Shown here piece by piece: positions 8,757-16,681 of a stretch of 55,737 bases of DNA. Numbering within the stretch: the first letter of the stretch is position 1; each line of letters begins with the position of its first letter. The translations under genes were made by a program, and so were the position numbers. Under the pieces are notes generated by a model. The model was not told where the DNA came from, made no database searches, and worked only from the letters and a program-made list of their open reading frames with translations. The DNA comes from Psychrobacillus antarcticus (GTDB lineage: Bacteria; Bacillota; Bacilli; Bacillales_A; Planococcaceae), in NCBI RefSeq assembly GCF_029533155.1, contig NZ_JAIZDB010000021.1, positions 1 through 55,737 of the forward strand. Reading direction: 5' to 3'.

Positions 8757-9909
8757 AAGAGATGCCCCCTACGTCCGCAGACGACTTATAAAATACATTT
8801 GTTCGCTGCTCCCATTGACGGAGCAATGGTGTATCCTTATGGGCATTATTCGTCATTACATATGTTGCAACTGGTAGCTCCTCATGCAAATCTAAGTATG
8901 CTAGTAATTTATCAAAAGGAATAATACTATGAGCAATCGATAGGACGGAAAGTAGTTCCATTGCCTGTATACGATGGGAATCCCCACTACCTAATGGGAG
9001 ATATACAAAGGGCACTTTTCCTGTCGTACGGATATTTATAGCAAATGAAAAAGGGATATCTTCCTTGTAGCAAGCATCCACGTATGAAGCAAGCCACTCT
9101 AATTTTTCTTCAAAATCAGCAAGAACACTAAACTTGTCACCTACATTAACGACAAATAGAACCGACACATTTGCCACACGGGTAAATACCTTTGTCTGTA
9201 ACTGCTGAGTCTTTGCACTAGCCTTCCAATGTATATGATGAAACTGATCTCCAGGTTCATATTCCCTAGTACCTATAGGAAAGAAAGGATCATCAAACAA
9301 AGAGGAATTCAAAACTAAATCTCCTTGCTTCAATTTTGATGGCGCAATATTGTCCTTAATAGTATATATATTAGGAAATACAATCGCATCGATAAGGATA
9401 TATGGTTTAAATTCCAATAATATGGATCCATCTGTTAAAGGATGTGGTATTTGGATTTCGAGTTGCTTGATCTTGGCAAGTCCTCTGCTAACACCTTTAA
9501 TAGGAATCTTTAAGGAGACACTTTTATTATAGCCAATAGAAAAAGGGATTTTAACTTCGTGAAAGTCCCCCACTGTTGTATTAGGAATTCCATTTGGCTC
9601 TATATTCGTTTGAAAAGATACGGTTAATACAGCGTTCCAAATTGGCAGACCTTTGTTGTGGAAAGTCAATGTAAAGTCGGAGGAAGTATTCGTCATTAAG
9701 CGTATTCTTTTTTTATCATTCACAAATTCAAATTTTTTCCCTACATTACGATAATAAATTATTTGCACTAGGCCAACTAATAATAAAAATGAAACAACTG
9801 CAACTAAAACAAATTGTTTAAAAAGAAAACTGAGAATGAGAGCAAAAACGAGGAGATCTATGTAAAATTTAGCGTTCCTCATACCTGAACCATGCCGATT
9901 CCAATTCAT
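8749..9909 (-). CDS. DUF58 domain protein (YeaD-type)
   Basis: This 386-residue protein has two N-terminal membrane segments (about 13-48), a beta-rich middle, and the DUF58 hallmark REYEPGDQFHHIHWKASAK (about 213-231). A von Willebrand-like fold follows. DUF58 proteins are usually encoded beside MoxR ATPases and are thought to be partners in membrane or cell-envelope complex assembly. The start ATG overlaps the moxR stop (ATGA), implying translational coupling. Confidence 0.87.
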   Translation of the reverse strand: MNWNRHGSGMRNAKFYIDLLVFALILSFLFKQFVLVAVVSFLLLVGLVQIIYYRNVGKKFEFVNDKKRIRLMTNTSSDFTLTFHNKGLPIWNAVLTVSFQTNIEPNGIPNTTVGDFHEVKIPFSIGYNKSVSLKIPIKGVSRGLAKIKQLEIQIPHPLTDGSILLEFKPYILIDAIVFPNIYTIKDNIAPSKLKQGDLVLNSSLFDDPFFPIGTREYEPGDQFHHIHWKASAKTQQLQTKVFTRVANVSVLFVVNVGDKFSVLADFEEKLEWLASYVDACYKEDIPFSFAINIRTTGKVPFVYLPLGSGDSHRIQAMELLSVLSIAHSIIPFDKLLAYLDLHEELPVATYVMTNNAHKDTPLLRQWEQRTNVFYKSSADVGGISYG

Positions 9910-10868
9910 CGTGCACTGGCCTCAACAGGTGCTTCCACCTCTTCTACTATTGCTTTTAAAATATCAGATAGATTGTGAATAAGCATTCCTTGAGATGATA
10001 ACTTCATTCGATGAAGACATACTGGTTCCAAAACCATTTTCACATCATCTGGTGTCACGAAAGTTCTATTGTTCACAAAAGCATATGCCTTTGCAGCTTG
10101 TAGCATAGCGAGAGAAGCTCGGCTACTTAAACCTAGTTCTATGTATGGATGATTTCTTGTATAATGCACAATTTGAATGATATACGTCATAATATCTTCA
10201 TGGACTGTTACTTCTTTCACTTGCTCCGTCCACTCTTCAATCTGTTGCAATGAAACCATTTTATCGATAATAACTTTTCCTGGCGTCCGGCCAAATTGCT
10301 GTAGAATACTTTTTTCCTCTTCCTGAGAAGGATATCCTATTGTCAATTTAAATATAAAACGATCTAATTGAGCTGCCGGCAAAGGAAATGTACCTTGTTG
10401 CGATTCTACTGGGTTTTGTGTAGCAATAACCATGAAAGGACTTAACAGAGGAATCGTTTCTCCATCTATGGTGACCTGTTTTTCTTCCATTGCTTCTAGC
10501 AAGCTGGACTGGGTTCGTGGGGTTGCACGATTGATCTCATCGGCAAGTAATATATTACTCATTACTGGTCCTACGCGAAGAACGAATTCTTGTTTTTGCG
10601 GGTGAAAATAACTTATGCCGGTAACATCTGAAGGCAATACGTCCGGTGTAAATTGCAAACGCTTAAATTCACCTTGAATAGCTTCTGCAAATGCCTTAGC
10701 CATCATTGTTTTACCGGATCCCGGGACACTTTCTAATAGTACATGACCCTGCACTAATAACCCCATTAACATAAAGTTTATTTCTTTTTCTCTTCCAACA
10801 ATGGCTTTATTCAGTTCTTGTTGTAATAATGACATATTACTCAATGAATTCTCTCCCCTTGTTATCAC
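9906..10868 (-). CDS. MoxR-family AAA+ ATPase (YeaC-type)
   Basis: This 320-residue AAA+ chaperone-like ATPase has Walker A ESVPGSGKT (about 46-54), Walker B ILLADEINRA, sensor-1 region VIATQNPVE and arginine-finger region LPAAQLDRF. MoxR proteins help activate or insert partner complexes and pair with DUF58 proteins. The annotated start is a GTG that overlaps the stop of the upstream Spo0E-like gene. A TTG at codon 9 (10844) lies 6 bases after AGGGGAGAG and is an equally good start, giving 312 residues. Confidence 0.92.
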   Translation of the reverse strand: MITRGENSLSNMSLLQQELNKAIVGREKEINFMLMGLLVQGHVLLESVPGSGKTMMAKAFAEAIQGEFKRLQFTPDVLPSDVTGISYFHPQKQEFVLRVGPVMSNILLADEINRATPRTQSSLLEAMEEKQVTIDGETIPLLSPFMVIATQNPVESQQGTFPLPAAQLDRFIFKLTIGYPSQEEEKSILQQFGRTPGKVIIDKMVSLQQIEEWTEQVKEVTVHEDIMTYIIQIVHYTRNHPYIELGLSSRASLAMLQAAKAYAFVNNRTFVTPDDVKMVLEPVCLHRMKLSSQGMLIHNLSDILKAIVEEVEAPVEASAR

Positions 10869-11038
10869 TCTATTTTGTTTTTTTCCTCATCTGCATCTAT
10901 ATATTGAAAATCATTTAATAACTGATCTAACTCTTCACTCAATTTAATCGTATCATAGCTTAAAACACCTTTTTCTAGTGCTGATTTATACATTTTTTCT
11001 CTTGTAGCCTCTAATCGGTTTAATCTTTTCTCTGACAT
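10865..11038 (-). CDS. Spo0E-like aspartyl-phosphate phosphatase (57 aa)
   Basis: This short gene encodes a 57-residue helical protein beginning MSEKRLNRLEATR and containing the family motif LSEELDQLLNDF (Ser34-x-Glu-Leu-Asp38), the catalytic signature of the Spo0E/YnzD/YisI phosphatases that dephosphorylate Spo0A~P. The RBS aaaggag is 7 bases from the ATG. The TGA overlaps the GTG of the moxR gene, so it heads the MoxR-DUF58-DUF4129 operon. Whether it acts on Spo0A or another response regulator is an inference from family only. Confidence 0.85.
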   Translation of the reverse strand: MSEKRLNRLEATREKMYKSALEKGVLSYDTIKLSEELDQLLNDFQYIDADEEKNKIE

Positions 11039-11133
11039 ACTGAATCACTCCTTTAAAAAACCTTCATTATTACTCAGTATACCTTTTGAATTTGTTTGCT
11101 AAACCTTAAAGTGTACGACAATTAATGACATTC

Positions 11134-11325
11134 TCAACTTCTAGCAATATTTAAATAGGTATATACTATTTGTCCACCTTGTTTTGCATTTCCAGAAAAA
11201 TGTTTAAAATCTTCTCGTTGAACTAACACTTCTCTAAAATCGATAAAGTCATTTTTTTCTATGACTACGTCTTTAATATCGCCATTTTTTAGCATATTAA
11301 GTTTTTCTTCAAATGATTGTTGCAT
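11134..11325 (-). CDS. Conserved-looking hypothetical protein (63 aa)
   Basis: This is a 63-residue soluble protein with a good RBS (gaaaggaatg) and a balanced, charged composition (KNGDIKDVVIEKNDFIDF, then REDFKHFSGNAKQGG). The FREVLVQRED segment suggests a small folded domain, but I recognise no family. It is transcribed divergently from ykvS and separated from the Spo0E-like gene by about 95 bases. Confidence 0.65.
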   Translation of the reverse strand: MQQSFEEKLNMLKNGDIKDVVIEKNDFIDFREVLVQREDFKHFSGNAKQGGQIVYTYLNIARS

Positions 11326-11449
11326 GTATGTTCATTCCTTTCATTTTTAAATTAAATTTTTTTCTAGAAGATTAGCGAAAATACTTTACGTACTCTTTAT
11401 TTTAAGGCAAACTGTATTATATTATGTTCTTAAGGGGATGGGACACTCT

Positions 11450-11638
11450 ATGAAAATAGCTGAAGTTGGGAATATTATTGAATTCAAAGATGGTCTTCAA
11501 GGCATTGTAGAAAAAGTCAATGAAAACTCGGTGATCGTAAACTTAACTTACATGGAAAACTTTAACGAACTAGAGACAGAAGAGAAAACAGTTGTCAATC
11601 ACAAGCGTTATAAAATATTATATAGTAATGAAGATTAA
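11450..11638 (+). CDS. ykvS: DUF2187 family protein (YkvS)
   Basis: This small basic/acidic protein of 62 residues from the second ATG (66 from the first) has the KOW/SH3-like pattern GNIIEFKDGLQGIVEKVNEN then VNLTYMENF, which identifies DUF2187 (B. subtilis YkvS). The function is unknown. The first ATG (11438) abuts the aagggg RBS, so I prefer the ATG at 11450. It is followed by its own terminator. Confidence 0.82.
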   Translation: MKIAEVGNIIEFKDGLQGIVEKVNENSVIVNLTYMENFNELETEEKTVVNHKRYKILYSNED

Positions 11639-11649
11639 ACGTCATGCCG

Positions 11650-11678
11650 TTCCTCTCAAATAGAGGGAGGGTTTTTTT
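11650..11678 (+). terminator. Intrinsic terminator of ykvS
   Basis: A 7-bp stem TTCCTCT (11650-11656) / AGAGGGA (11662-11668) is followed by a 7-T run, 12 bases after the ykvS stop. Its presence shows that the upstream part of the long ORF starting at 11644 is not translated. Confidence 0.8.
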
Positions 11679-11700
11679 AAATATGAAAAGGATGTGTAGT

Positions 11701-12312
11701 ATGTTTCGTCAACCACCAATATATCAGCTAGTACTTCCATTAATTCTCGCCTTTTGTTTATCCTGGATTACTTTTTCAAACGAAAAAGTATTTTGGTACT
11801 TTTATACTTTCTCTGTATTTTTCCTGATGGCAGCTTATTTCTATTTTTCCAAAAAAGAAGAAGACAACAATTCAATTCGCTTAAGTTTACTTGGGATTAT
11901 GTTTGGGGTGATTGCTTATGCGGGTATGTTTGGGGCTTATCTCTTAATGGACATGGGACCAGCTTATTTGACAAACAGTATCGATAAATTTTTAAGCGTG
12001 TATGGTCCAACAGCCATTTGGCATTACTTATTGCTCCTATTCATCATTGCTCCTGGAGAAGAAGTTTTTTGGAGAGGATTAATCCAACAACAATTGAAAA
12101 ATTATATGCAACCAAAATTTGCTGTTATTTTGAGCTCACTGCTATTTGGACTGTCGTTCATTTTCACTGGTTTTTGGATAGGTATATTAGGAGGATTTTT
12201 CGTTGGGATCATCTTTGGTATACTGTATGAGTGGAAACGTAGTATTACTGCAATAGTACTTGCACATATTACTTTGCTAATTCTATTGTTTTTAGTATTA
12301 CCTTTCACTTGA
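11701..12312 (+). CDS. CPBP-family intramembrane metalloprotease (Abi/CAAX-like)
   Basis: This polytopic protein (203 residues from the ATG at 11701) has about six membrane segments and the CPBP signatures GEEVFWRG (EExxxR) and, near the C-terminus, the histidine motif VLAHITL. The family includes CAAX-prenyl-protease-like enzymes and bacteriocin self-immunity proteins; the substrate is unknown. The 11701 start is chosen because aaaagga lies 8 bases upstream and the longer ORF would read through the ykvS terminator. It ends about 50 bases before the lipoprotein gene, on the same strand. Confidence 0.85.
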   Translation: MFRQPPIYQLVLPLILAFCLSWITFSNEKVFWYFYTFSVFFLMAAYFYFSKKEEDNNSIRLSLLGIMFGVIAYAGMFGAYLLMDMGPAYLTNSIDKFLSVYGPTAIWHYLLLLFIIAPGEEVFWRGLIQQQLKNYMQPKFAVILSSLLFGLSFIFTGFWIGILGGFFVGIIFGILYEWKRSITAIVLAHITLLILLFLVLPFT

Positions 12313-12360
12313 AACAAATGATAACCCTTTTCGTCAATATAAAAAAGGAGCTGAAAAAGG

Positions 12361-12984
12361 ATGAAAAAAATTTATACATTGCTTTCAATTCTCGTACTAA
12401 CCGTTCTTCTTGCAGCTTGTGGTACAAGCACAACGACTGAGGAACCAGATAGTACCCAAGGAACAGTAAGTGAAAGTACAGAACAAACAACATCGCCGGA
12501 AGAAACAGAAGATGAGGCTGATACAACCCAGTCTACTTCACCTGATAAACAATTGGAAGGAACCTCAACGGATAGTGACAGTCAAAACTATTCCATCACT
12601 GTTGTGGAAGGCTTTGAGTTAACTGGTGAAGAACCAAATAAAGATATGTTGTTCAATCTAGACAACGATTTACAGTCCATGCGCATCGAAACTTTCTCAG
12701 CAGATGAAGTAACTATTGAAGAGATACAAGAAAATTTAGTTCCTACTTTACAGGCATCTAATGAATCTTCAACTGTTACAGAAATTAAAGATGAAAATCT
12801 AATTCCAACACATGAAACTATAACAAATACTTCCGCGCATCAAATTGATACTCCTGAAGGTAAAGTGTCAGGTTATGTATTTAATCGAGAAGGTCTAATT
12901 GTTAAACTAACTGTATTTGACACAACTGATTCTCCTGCTCTCGAAACATTTGTACAGATGGCAGAAACAATTAGAGCAAAATAA
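12361..12984 (+). CDS. Putative lipoprotein with Thr/Ser/Glu-rich linker
   Basis: This is a 207-residue lipoprotein precursor: charged start MKKIY, hydrophobic core and lipobox LLAAC with Cys20. Residues about 22-72 are low-complexity Thr/Ser/Glu/Asp, typical of a surface spacer. A folded domain of about 130 residues follows (YSITVVEGFEL to MAETIRAK). I do not recognise the domain. It has a strong RBS (aaaaaggag) and a terminator directly after it. Confidence 0.85.
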   Translation: MKKIYTLLSILVLTVLLAACGTSTTTEEPDSTQGTVSESTEQTTSPEETEDEADTTQSTSPDKQLEGTSTDSDSQNYSITVVEGFELTGEEPNKDMLFNLDNDLQSMRIETFSADEVTIEEIQENLVPTLQASNESSTVTEIKDENLIPTHETITNTSAHQIDTPEGKVSGYVFNREGLIVKLTVFDTTDSPALETFVQMAETIRAK

Positions 12985-12993
12985 ATAAAGTCC

Positions 12994-13034
12994 AGCGATA
13001 GAATGTGAGATATTCACTTTCTATCGCTTTTTTC
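12994..13034 (+). terminator. Intrinsic terminator of the lipoprotein gene
   Basis: AGCGATAGAA pairs with TTTCTATCGCT around a partly paired loop, followed by TTTTTT, 10 bases after the stop. Confidence 0.9.
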
Positions 13035-13063
13035 ACACAAATTTTCATACTACAAGTTATGAC

Positions 13064-13098
13064 AAAAAAACTTCGATCCCATTGCAAGGCCGAAGTTT
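13064..13098 (-). terminator. Intrinsic terminator of the MarR gene
   Basis: AAACTTCG (13068-13075) / CGAAGTTT (13091-13098) is followed on the minus strand by seven T, just after the stop at 13105. Confidence 0.85.
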
Positions 13099-13104
13099 CA
13101 TTTA

Positions 13105-13551
13105 TTAATATGATAGATTTTTAATAGATAGACCTAATTTTTTTATAAGCTCAATTACTTCTAGTTTTTCGTCTTCCGATAATGCATCCATGAGTTTGAC
13201 CAATTGCTCCTCATGGCGTGGAAATAACTCATCCATAAACTTTGTGCCTTCTGCAGTTATTTCTGCATATGTCACACGTCTATCCGTTGGACTTGATACT
13301 CGATTAACATAGCCTCGTCCCTCTAGTTTATCCACAACATACGTGATAGAACCGCTTGCCAATAAAATTTTGTTACCAATTTGCTGAAGTGGTTGTTTAC
13401 CTTTATGATATAAAAGCTCTAACACAGCAAATTCCGTTGGATTTAAGCCATTTTCCTGAAAAAATTGATTGGTGCATTCATGAATTACTTTATGGGCACG
13501 TGATAATACTATAAATAGTTTTAATGCACTGTTTGGTTGTTCAATTGTCAT
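13105..13551 (-). CDS. mhqR: MarR-family regulator, MhqR/YkvE-like
   Basis: This 148-residue winged-helix regulator has the stretches LFIVLSRAHKVI, GLNPTEFAVLELLYHKG and LLASGSITYVVDKLEGRGYV and the wing motif DRRVTYAEITAEG. These match the MhqR (YkvE) branch, which in B. subtilis represses quinone/electrophile detoxification genes. The orphan kinase gene upstream mirrors the ykvD-ykvE pair, supporting orthology. A consensus promoter lies upstream with an inverted repeat over its -10, suggesting autorepression. Confidence 0.8.
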   Translation of the reverse strand: MTIEQPNSALKLFIVLSRAHKVIHECTNQFFQENGLNPTEFAVLELLYHKGKQPLQQIGNKILLASGSITYVVDKLEGRGYVNRVSSPTDRRVTYAEITAEGTKFMDELFPRHEEQLVKLMDALSEDEKLEVIELIKKLGLSIKNLSY

Positions 13552-13565
13552 ATTACGCCATCCTC

Positions 13566-13620
13566 ACCTATATAAAATACATTACCCACTATTATATAGG
13601 TTCATGGATTGTATTGTCAA
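13566..13620 (-). promoter_or_regulatory. SigA promoter of the mhqR-like gene with overlapping inverted repeat
   Basis: On the minus strand TTGACA (13615-13620) and TATAAT (13591-13596) are separated by 18 bases, both exact consensus. Nine-base arms ACCTATATA (13566-13574) and TATATAGGT (13593-13601) flank 18 bases, and one arm covers the -10, so this could be an operator. The operator reading is inference. Confidence 0.75.
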
Positions 13621-13632
13621 AAAACTAAGACT

Positions 13633-14688
13633 TTATAAACTATATTGGCAAGGCAGGATAAACTCAAAAGTAGTACCTTTACCTACTATACTTCTTACTT
13701 CTATATTTCCACCATGTTCTTCTATAACTTTATAAACATGTGATAATCCAAGACCTGTCCCAGTTGATTTTGTAGTGAAAAAAGGTTGAAATATTTTTTT
13801 GATATGCTCATCCTCAATCCCACATCCTTGGTCACTTATAGAAATACTAACAAAGCTTCCACGTATACTTGAAATTTTAATATCGATATTTCCACCATTT
13901 GGCATAGCCTCGATCCCATTTTTAATAGCATTAATAAATACCTGCTTCAATAATTGACTGTCTCCGTAGACTTGGCACCCCTTGTCTATGCTACTAGTAA
14001 CTACTAGTTTAATAGATTTTAGTAGTGCTTGAGGAGCCATAAAATTTACAACTTCAAATACTATATCTTCTATATTTAGGAAAACAAATTGGGACTTACT
14101 TGGTTTAGAGAGATGTAAAAATTGCGTGAGTATATCTTCCATTTTATTAATTTCGTCCGTTATTACATTTAAGTATCGCTTTGCATCTTCCGTCGCATTT
14201 TGGTTTAATAATTGAGTAAACCCTTTCAATGACGTCATTGGGTTTCGAATTTCATGGGCTATTCCTGCAGCCAGTTGTCCTAATGTACGCAGTGATTCAG
14301 ATTGATCAAGTCTTTTCTTCATATAAACTTTTTCTGTTTCATCTGTTATTTCGACCAAATACAAACCACTTTCCCTTTGTTTAGAAATTAGAACATGAAT
14401 ATATTTATATTCGCGTTCTAAAGTGTTCAATTCAACATGAGTATCCAAATAGTCTTCGTTGATCAGTTTTTCTATTAATCTTTTTTTAACTTCCACGGTA
14501 TTATTTAACATACTCCATAGATGATCGCCATTTTTGCCGATGAAATCAATTTTTTGTATTTGTAGTATTTTTTCAGCATAAGAATTTAAATCTAATATTA
14601 TTCCCTTGTCATCGATAAATATAAGTCCACTAGAAAAAAGCTGAAATATATGATCAAACTTTTCCTTGTATTCGTATTTTGTTAACAA
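13633..14688 (-). CDS. Soluble PAS sensor histidine kinase, sporulation-kinase type (KinD/KinE-like)
   Basis: This 351-residue kinase has an N-terminal PAS domain (about 8-115), a HisKA dimerisation domain with AAGIAHEIRNPMTSLKGF (His145), and an ATPase domain with NAIKNGIEAMPNGG (N box), SDQGCGI (G1), FFTTKSTGTGLGL (F/G2). It has no membrane segment and no adjacent response regulator, as is typical of Spo0A phosphorelay kinases. Its place next to an MhqR-like gene matches B. subtilis kinD (ykvD), but KinD is longer and membrane-bound, so I do not assign the symbol. The start is a TTG with a weak RBS. Confidence 0.87.
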   Translation of the reverse strand: MLTKYEYKEKFDHIFQLFSSGLIFIDDKGIILDLNSYAEKILQIQKIDFIGKNGDHLWSMLNNTVEVKKRLIEKLINEDYLDTHVELNTLEREYKYIHVLISKQRESGLYLVEITDETEKVYMKKRLDQSESLRTLGQLAAGIAHEIRNPMTSLKGFTQLLNQNATEDAKRYLNVITDEINKMEDILTQFLHLSKPSKSQFVFLNIEDIVFEVVNFMAPQALLKSIKLVVTSSIDKGCQVYGDSQLLKQVFINAIKNGIEAMPNGGNIDIKISSIRGSFVSISISDQGCGIEDEHIKKIFQPFFTTKSTGTGLGLSHVYKVIEEHGGNIEVRSIVGKGTTFEFILPCQYSL

Positions 14689-14870
14689 GAAATACTACAC
14701 CACTCTTTCTAAAATTACTTACATAAAGTTATAAATATGGGGAAAATGAGATTATTAGTTTATTCTGATTATTCCACAAAAAGGGAATATTTACACGATA
14801 CTTATGACCTATATTGTCGACAAGATTAATGATTGGTACAATAGAGGTACTTATAAAGGAGCTTTGAACA

Positions 14871-16628
14871 ATGAATATAATTTTAACCACCCTGAATGCA
14901 AAGTTTATCCACACTAATTTAGCTTTACGCTGTTTAAAAGCCTATGCAGAACCTGATTATCACCCTTTAATAGTAGAATACACAATAAAAGATCCAACTT
15001 TTAATATTGTTGCAGATCTTTATCAAAAAAAGCCTAATGTTGTTGGTTTTAGCTGCTATATTTGGAACATTGAAGAAACGATAAAAGTGATTAAAATGTT
15101 AAAAACTGTCGACCCATCTGTTGTTGTCGTTTTAGGAGGTCCAGAAGTTTCCTATGATACAAATGTTTGGTTACGACAAGTAAAAGAAATAGATTATGTG
15201 GTCGTTGGTGAAGGGGAACAAGTGTTTAAAGATTTACTAGACTTTTTATCTGATAAACAAACGATCATAAAAGCTGTCCCTGGTTTAGCTTATGTACGAG
15301 ATGACAAATTTATACTAAATCCGCTACCGCCAAAACTCGATTTAAGATTATCCCCATCCCCTTTCCGTTTTGAAGAGGATATCCCAGATTTATCGAAACG
15401 TATCGTCTATGTGGAAACAAGTAGAGGATGCCCATTTTCTTGTCAGTTTTGCTTATCTTCTATAGAAGTTGGCGTACGTTATTTTAATCGAGATAAAGTA
15501 AAAGAGGATATTCGTTTTTTGATGGAGAATGGTGCTAAAATCTTCAAATTTGTGGACCGAACATTTAATATTAGCCGAAGTTATGCCATGGAAATGTTCC
15601 AATTTCTAATTGATGAGCATCATCCCGGTGTAGTTTTTCAATTTGAAATAACAGCAGATATAATGCGACCTGAAGTTATTCAATTTCTAAACGAAAACGC
15701 TCCGGCTGGACTATTCCGCTTTGAAATAGGCGTTCAATCTACGAATGACTTAACAAATGAGCTTGTTCAACGTCGCCAAAACTTTGAAAAACTAAAACGA
15801 ACGGTAACTATGGTTAAAAATGGTGGAAAGATTGCCCAACATCTAGATTTAATCGCGGGTCTCCCTGAAGAAGATTATGCTTCTTTTAGAAATACATTTA
15901 ATGAGGTATTTGAGATGCGTCCTGAGGAACTTCAGTTAGGATTTTTAAAATTACTTCGTGGAACTGGTCTGCGAGTGGAAGCTAAAAAATATGGTTACGT
16001 TTATGTAGATCAAGCTCCATATGAGATATTCTCTAATAATGTGTTGAATTTTGATGATATTTTACGTATTAAACAAGTAGAAGATGTTTTAGAGAAATAT
16101 TGGAATGCACATCGGATGGATCGCACATTGGAGTATTTATTCGAATATGTATTTGAAACTCCTTTCGATTTCTTCCAACAGTTCGGCACATTCTGGGAAG
16201 AGCGCAACTGGTCTAGAATCGGCCACCAATTAGAGGATTTATATACTAGACTTTATGCGTTTTTAGAAGGACTTGATAATATTTCAATGCCTATAATTAG
16301 AAGTGTCATGAAACTAGATTATTTATCAAAACAAAAGTTCCAACCTCGTAAGGCTTGGTGGAATAATGACCTTAGTAAAGAAGAACAATCTAAAATGTAT
16401 AAATTATTAGTAGCAGATCCAAGTCTAGCTGGAGAATCATTTACTGCATTACAGTTGAATGAGCGAGAATTATATAAACAAACATTTATCACACCAATTT
16501 CTATTGATGTAGATGCATTTTTGCAAGGATCTATTGAGCAAAAAGAAGGATATTTGTTAACTACATTTGGTAAAATGAAAACTCCTCATTTATCTTTTGT
16601 TCAAGAAACAACCGCAACTCAAATTTAG
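14871..16628 (+). CDS. B12-binding-type radical SAM protein (DUF4080)
   Basis: This 585-residue protein has an N-terminal cobalamin-binding-like Rossmann domain (about 1-130; VVVVLGGPEVS, VVGEGEQVF), a radical SAM core with TSRGCPFSCQFCLSS (Cys187, 191, 194), and a long C-terminal DUF4080 region. The classical B12 DxHxxG motif is absent; the corresponding region reads NAKFIHTNLAL. Members of this family are widespread in Firmicutes and have no assigned reaction. It has a good RBS (aaaggagc) and is a single gene. Confidence 0.88.
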   Translation: MNIILTTLNAKFIHTNLALRCLKAYAEPDYHPLIVEYTIKDPTFNIVADLYQKKPNVVGFSCYIWNIEETIKVIKMLKTVDPSVVVVLGGPEVSYDTNVWLRQVKEIDYVVVGEGEQVFKDLLDFLSDKQTIIKAVPGLAYVRDDKFILNPLPPKLDLRLSPSPFRFEEDIPDLSKRIVYVETSRGCPFSCQFCLSSIEVGVRYFNRDKVKEDIRFLMENGAKIFKFVDRTFNISRSYAMEMFQFLIDEHHPGVVFQFEITADIMRPEVIQFLNENAPAGLFRFEIGVQSTNDLTNELVQRRQNFEKLKRTVTMVKNGGKIAQHLDLIAGLPEEDYASFRNTFNEVFEMRPEELQLGFLKLLRGTGLRVEAKKYGYVYVDQAPYEIFSNNVLNFDDILRIKQVEDVLEKYWNAHRMDRTLEYLFEYVFETPFDFFQQFGTFWEERNWSRIGHQLEDLYTRLYAFLEGLDNISMPIIRSVMKLDYLSKQKFQPRKAWWNNDLSKEEQSKMYKLLVADPSLAGESFTALQLNERELYKQTFITPISIDVDAFLQGSIEQKEGYLLTTFGKMKTPHLSFVQETTATQI

Positions 16629-16643
16629 TTTAATATAAATTTA

Positions 16644-16678
16644 AAAAGCCGGGCAATAATTTCATTGCTCGGCTTTTC
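16644..16678. terminator. Bidirectional terminator between the radical SAM gene and ktrD
   Basis: AAAAGCCGGGCAAT (16644-16657) pairs with ATTGCTCGGCTTTT (16664-16677) with one G-T wobble. It is A-rich on the left and T-rich on the right, so it can serve both convergent genes. Confidence 0.9.
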
Positions 16679-16681
16679 ATA

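Noticed and set aside
11644-11700. 19-residue N-terminal extension of the CPBP protease
   Set aside because: It runs through the ykvS terminator and has no RBS; the ATG at 11701 does.
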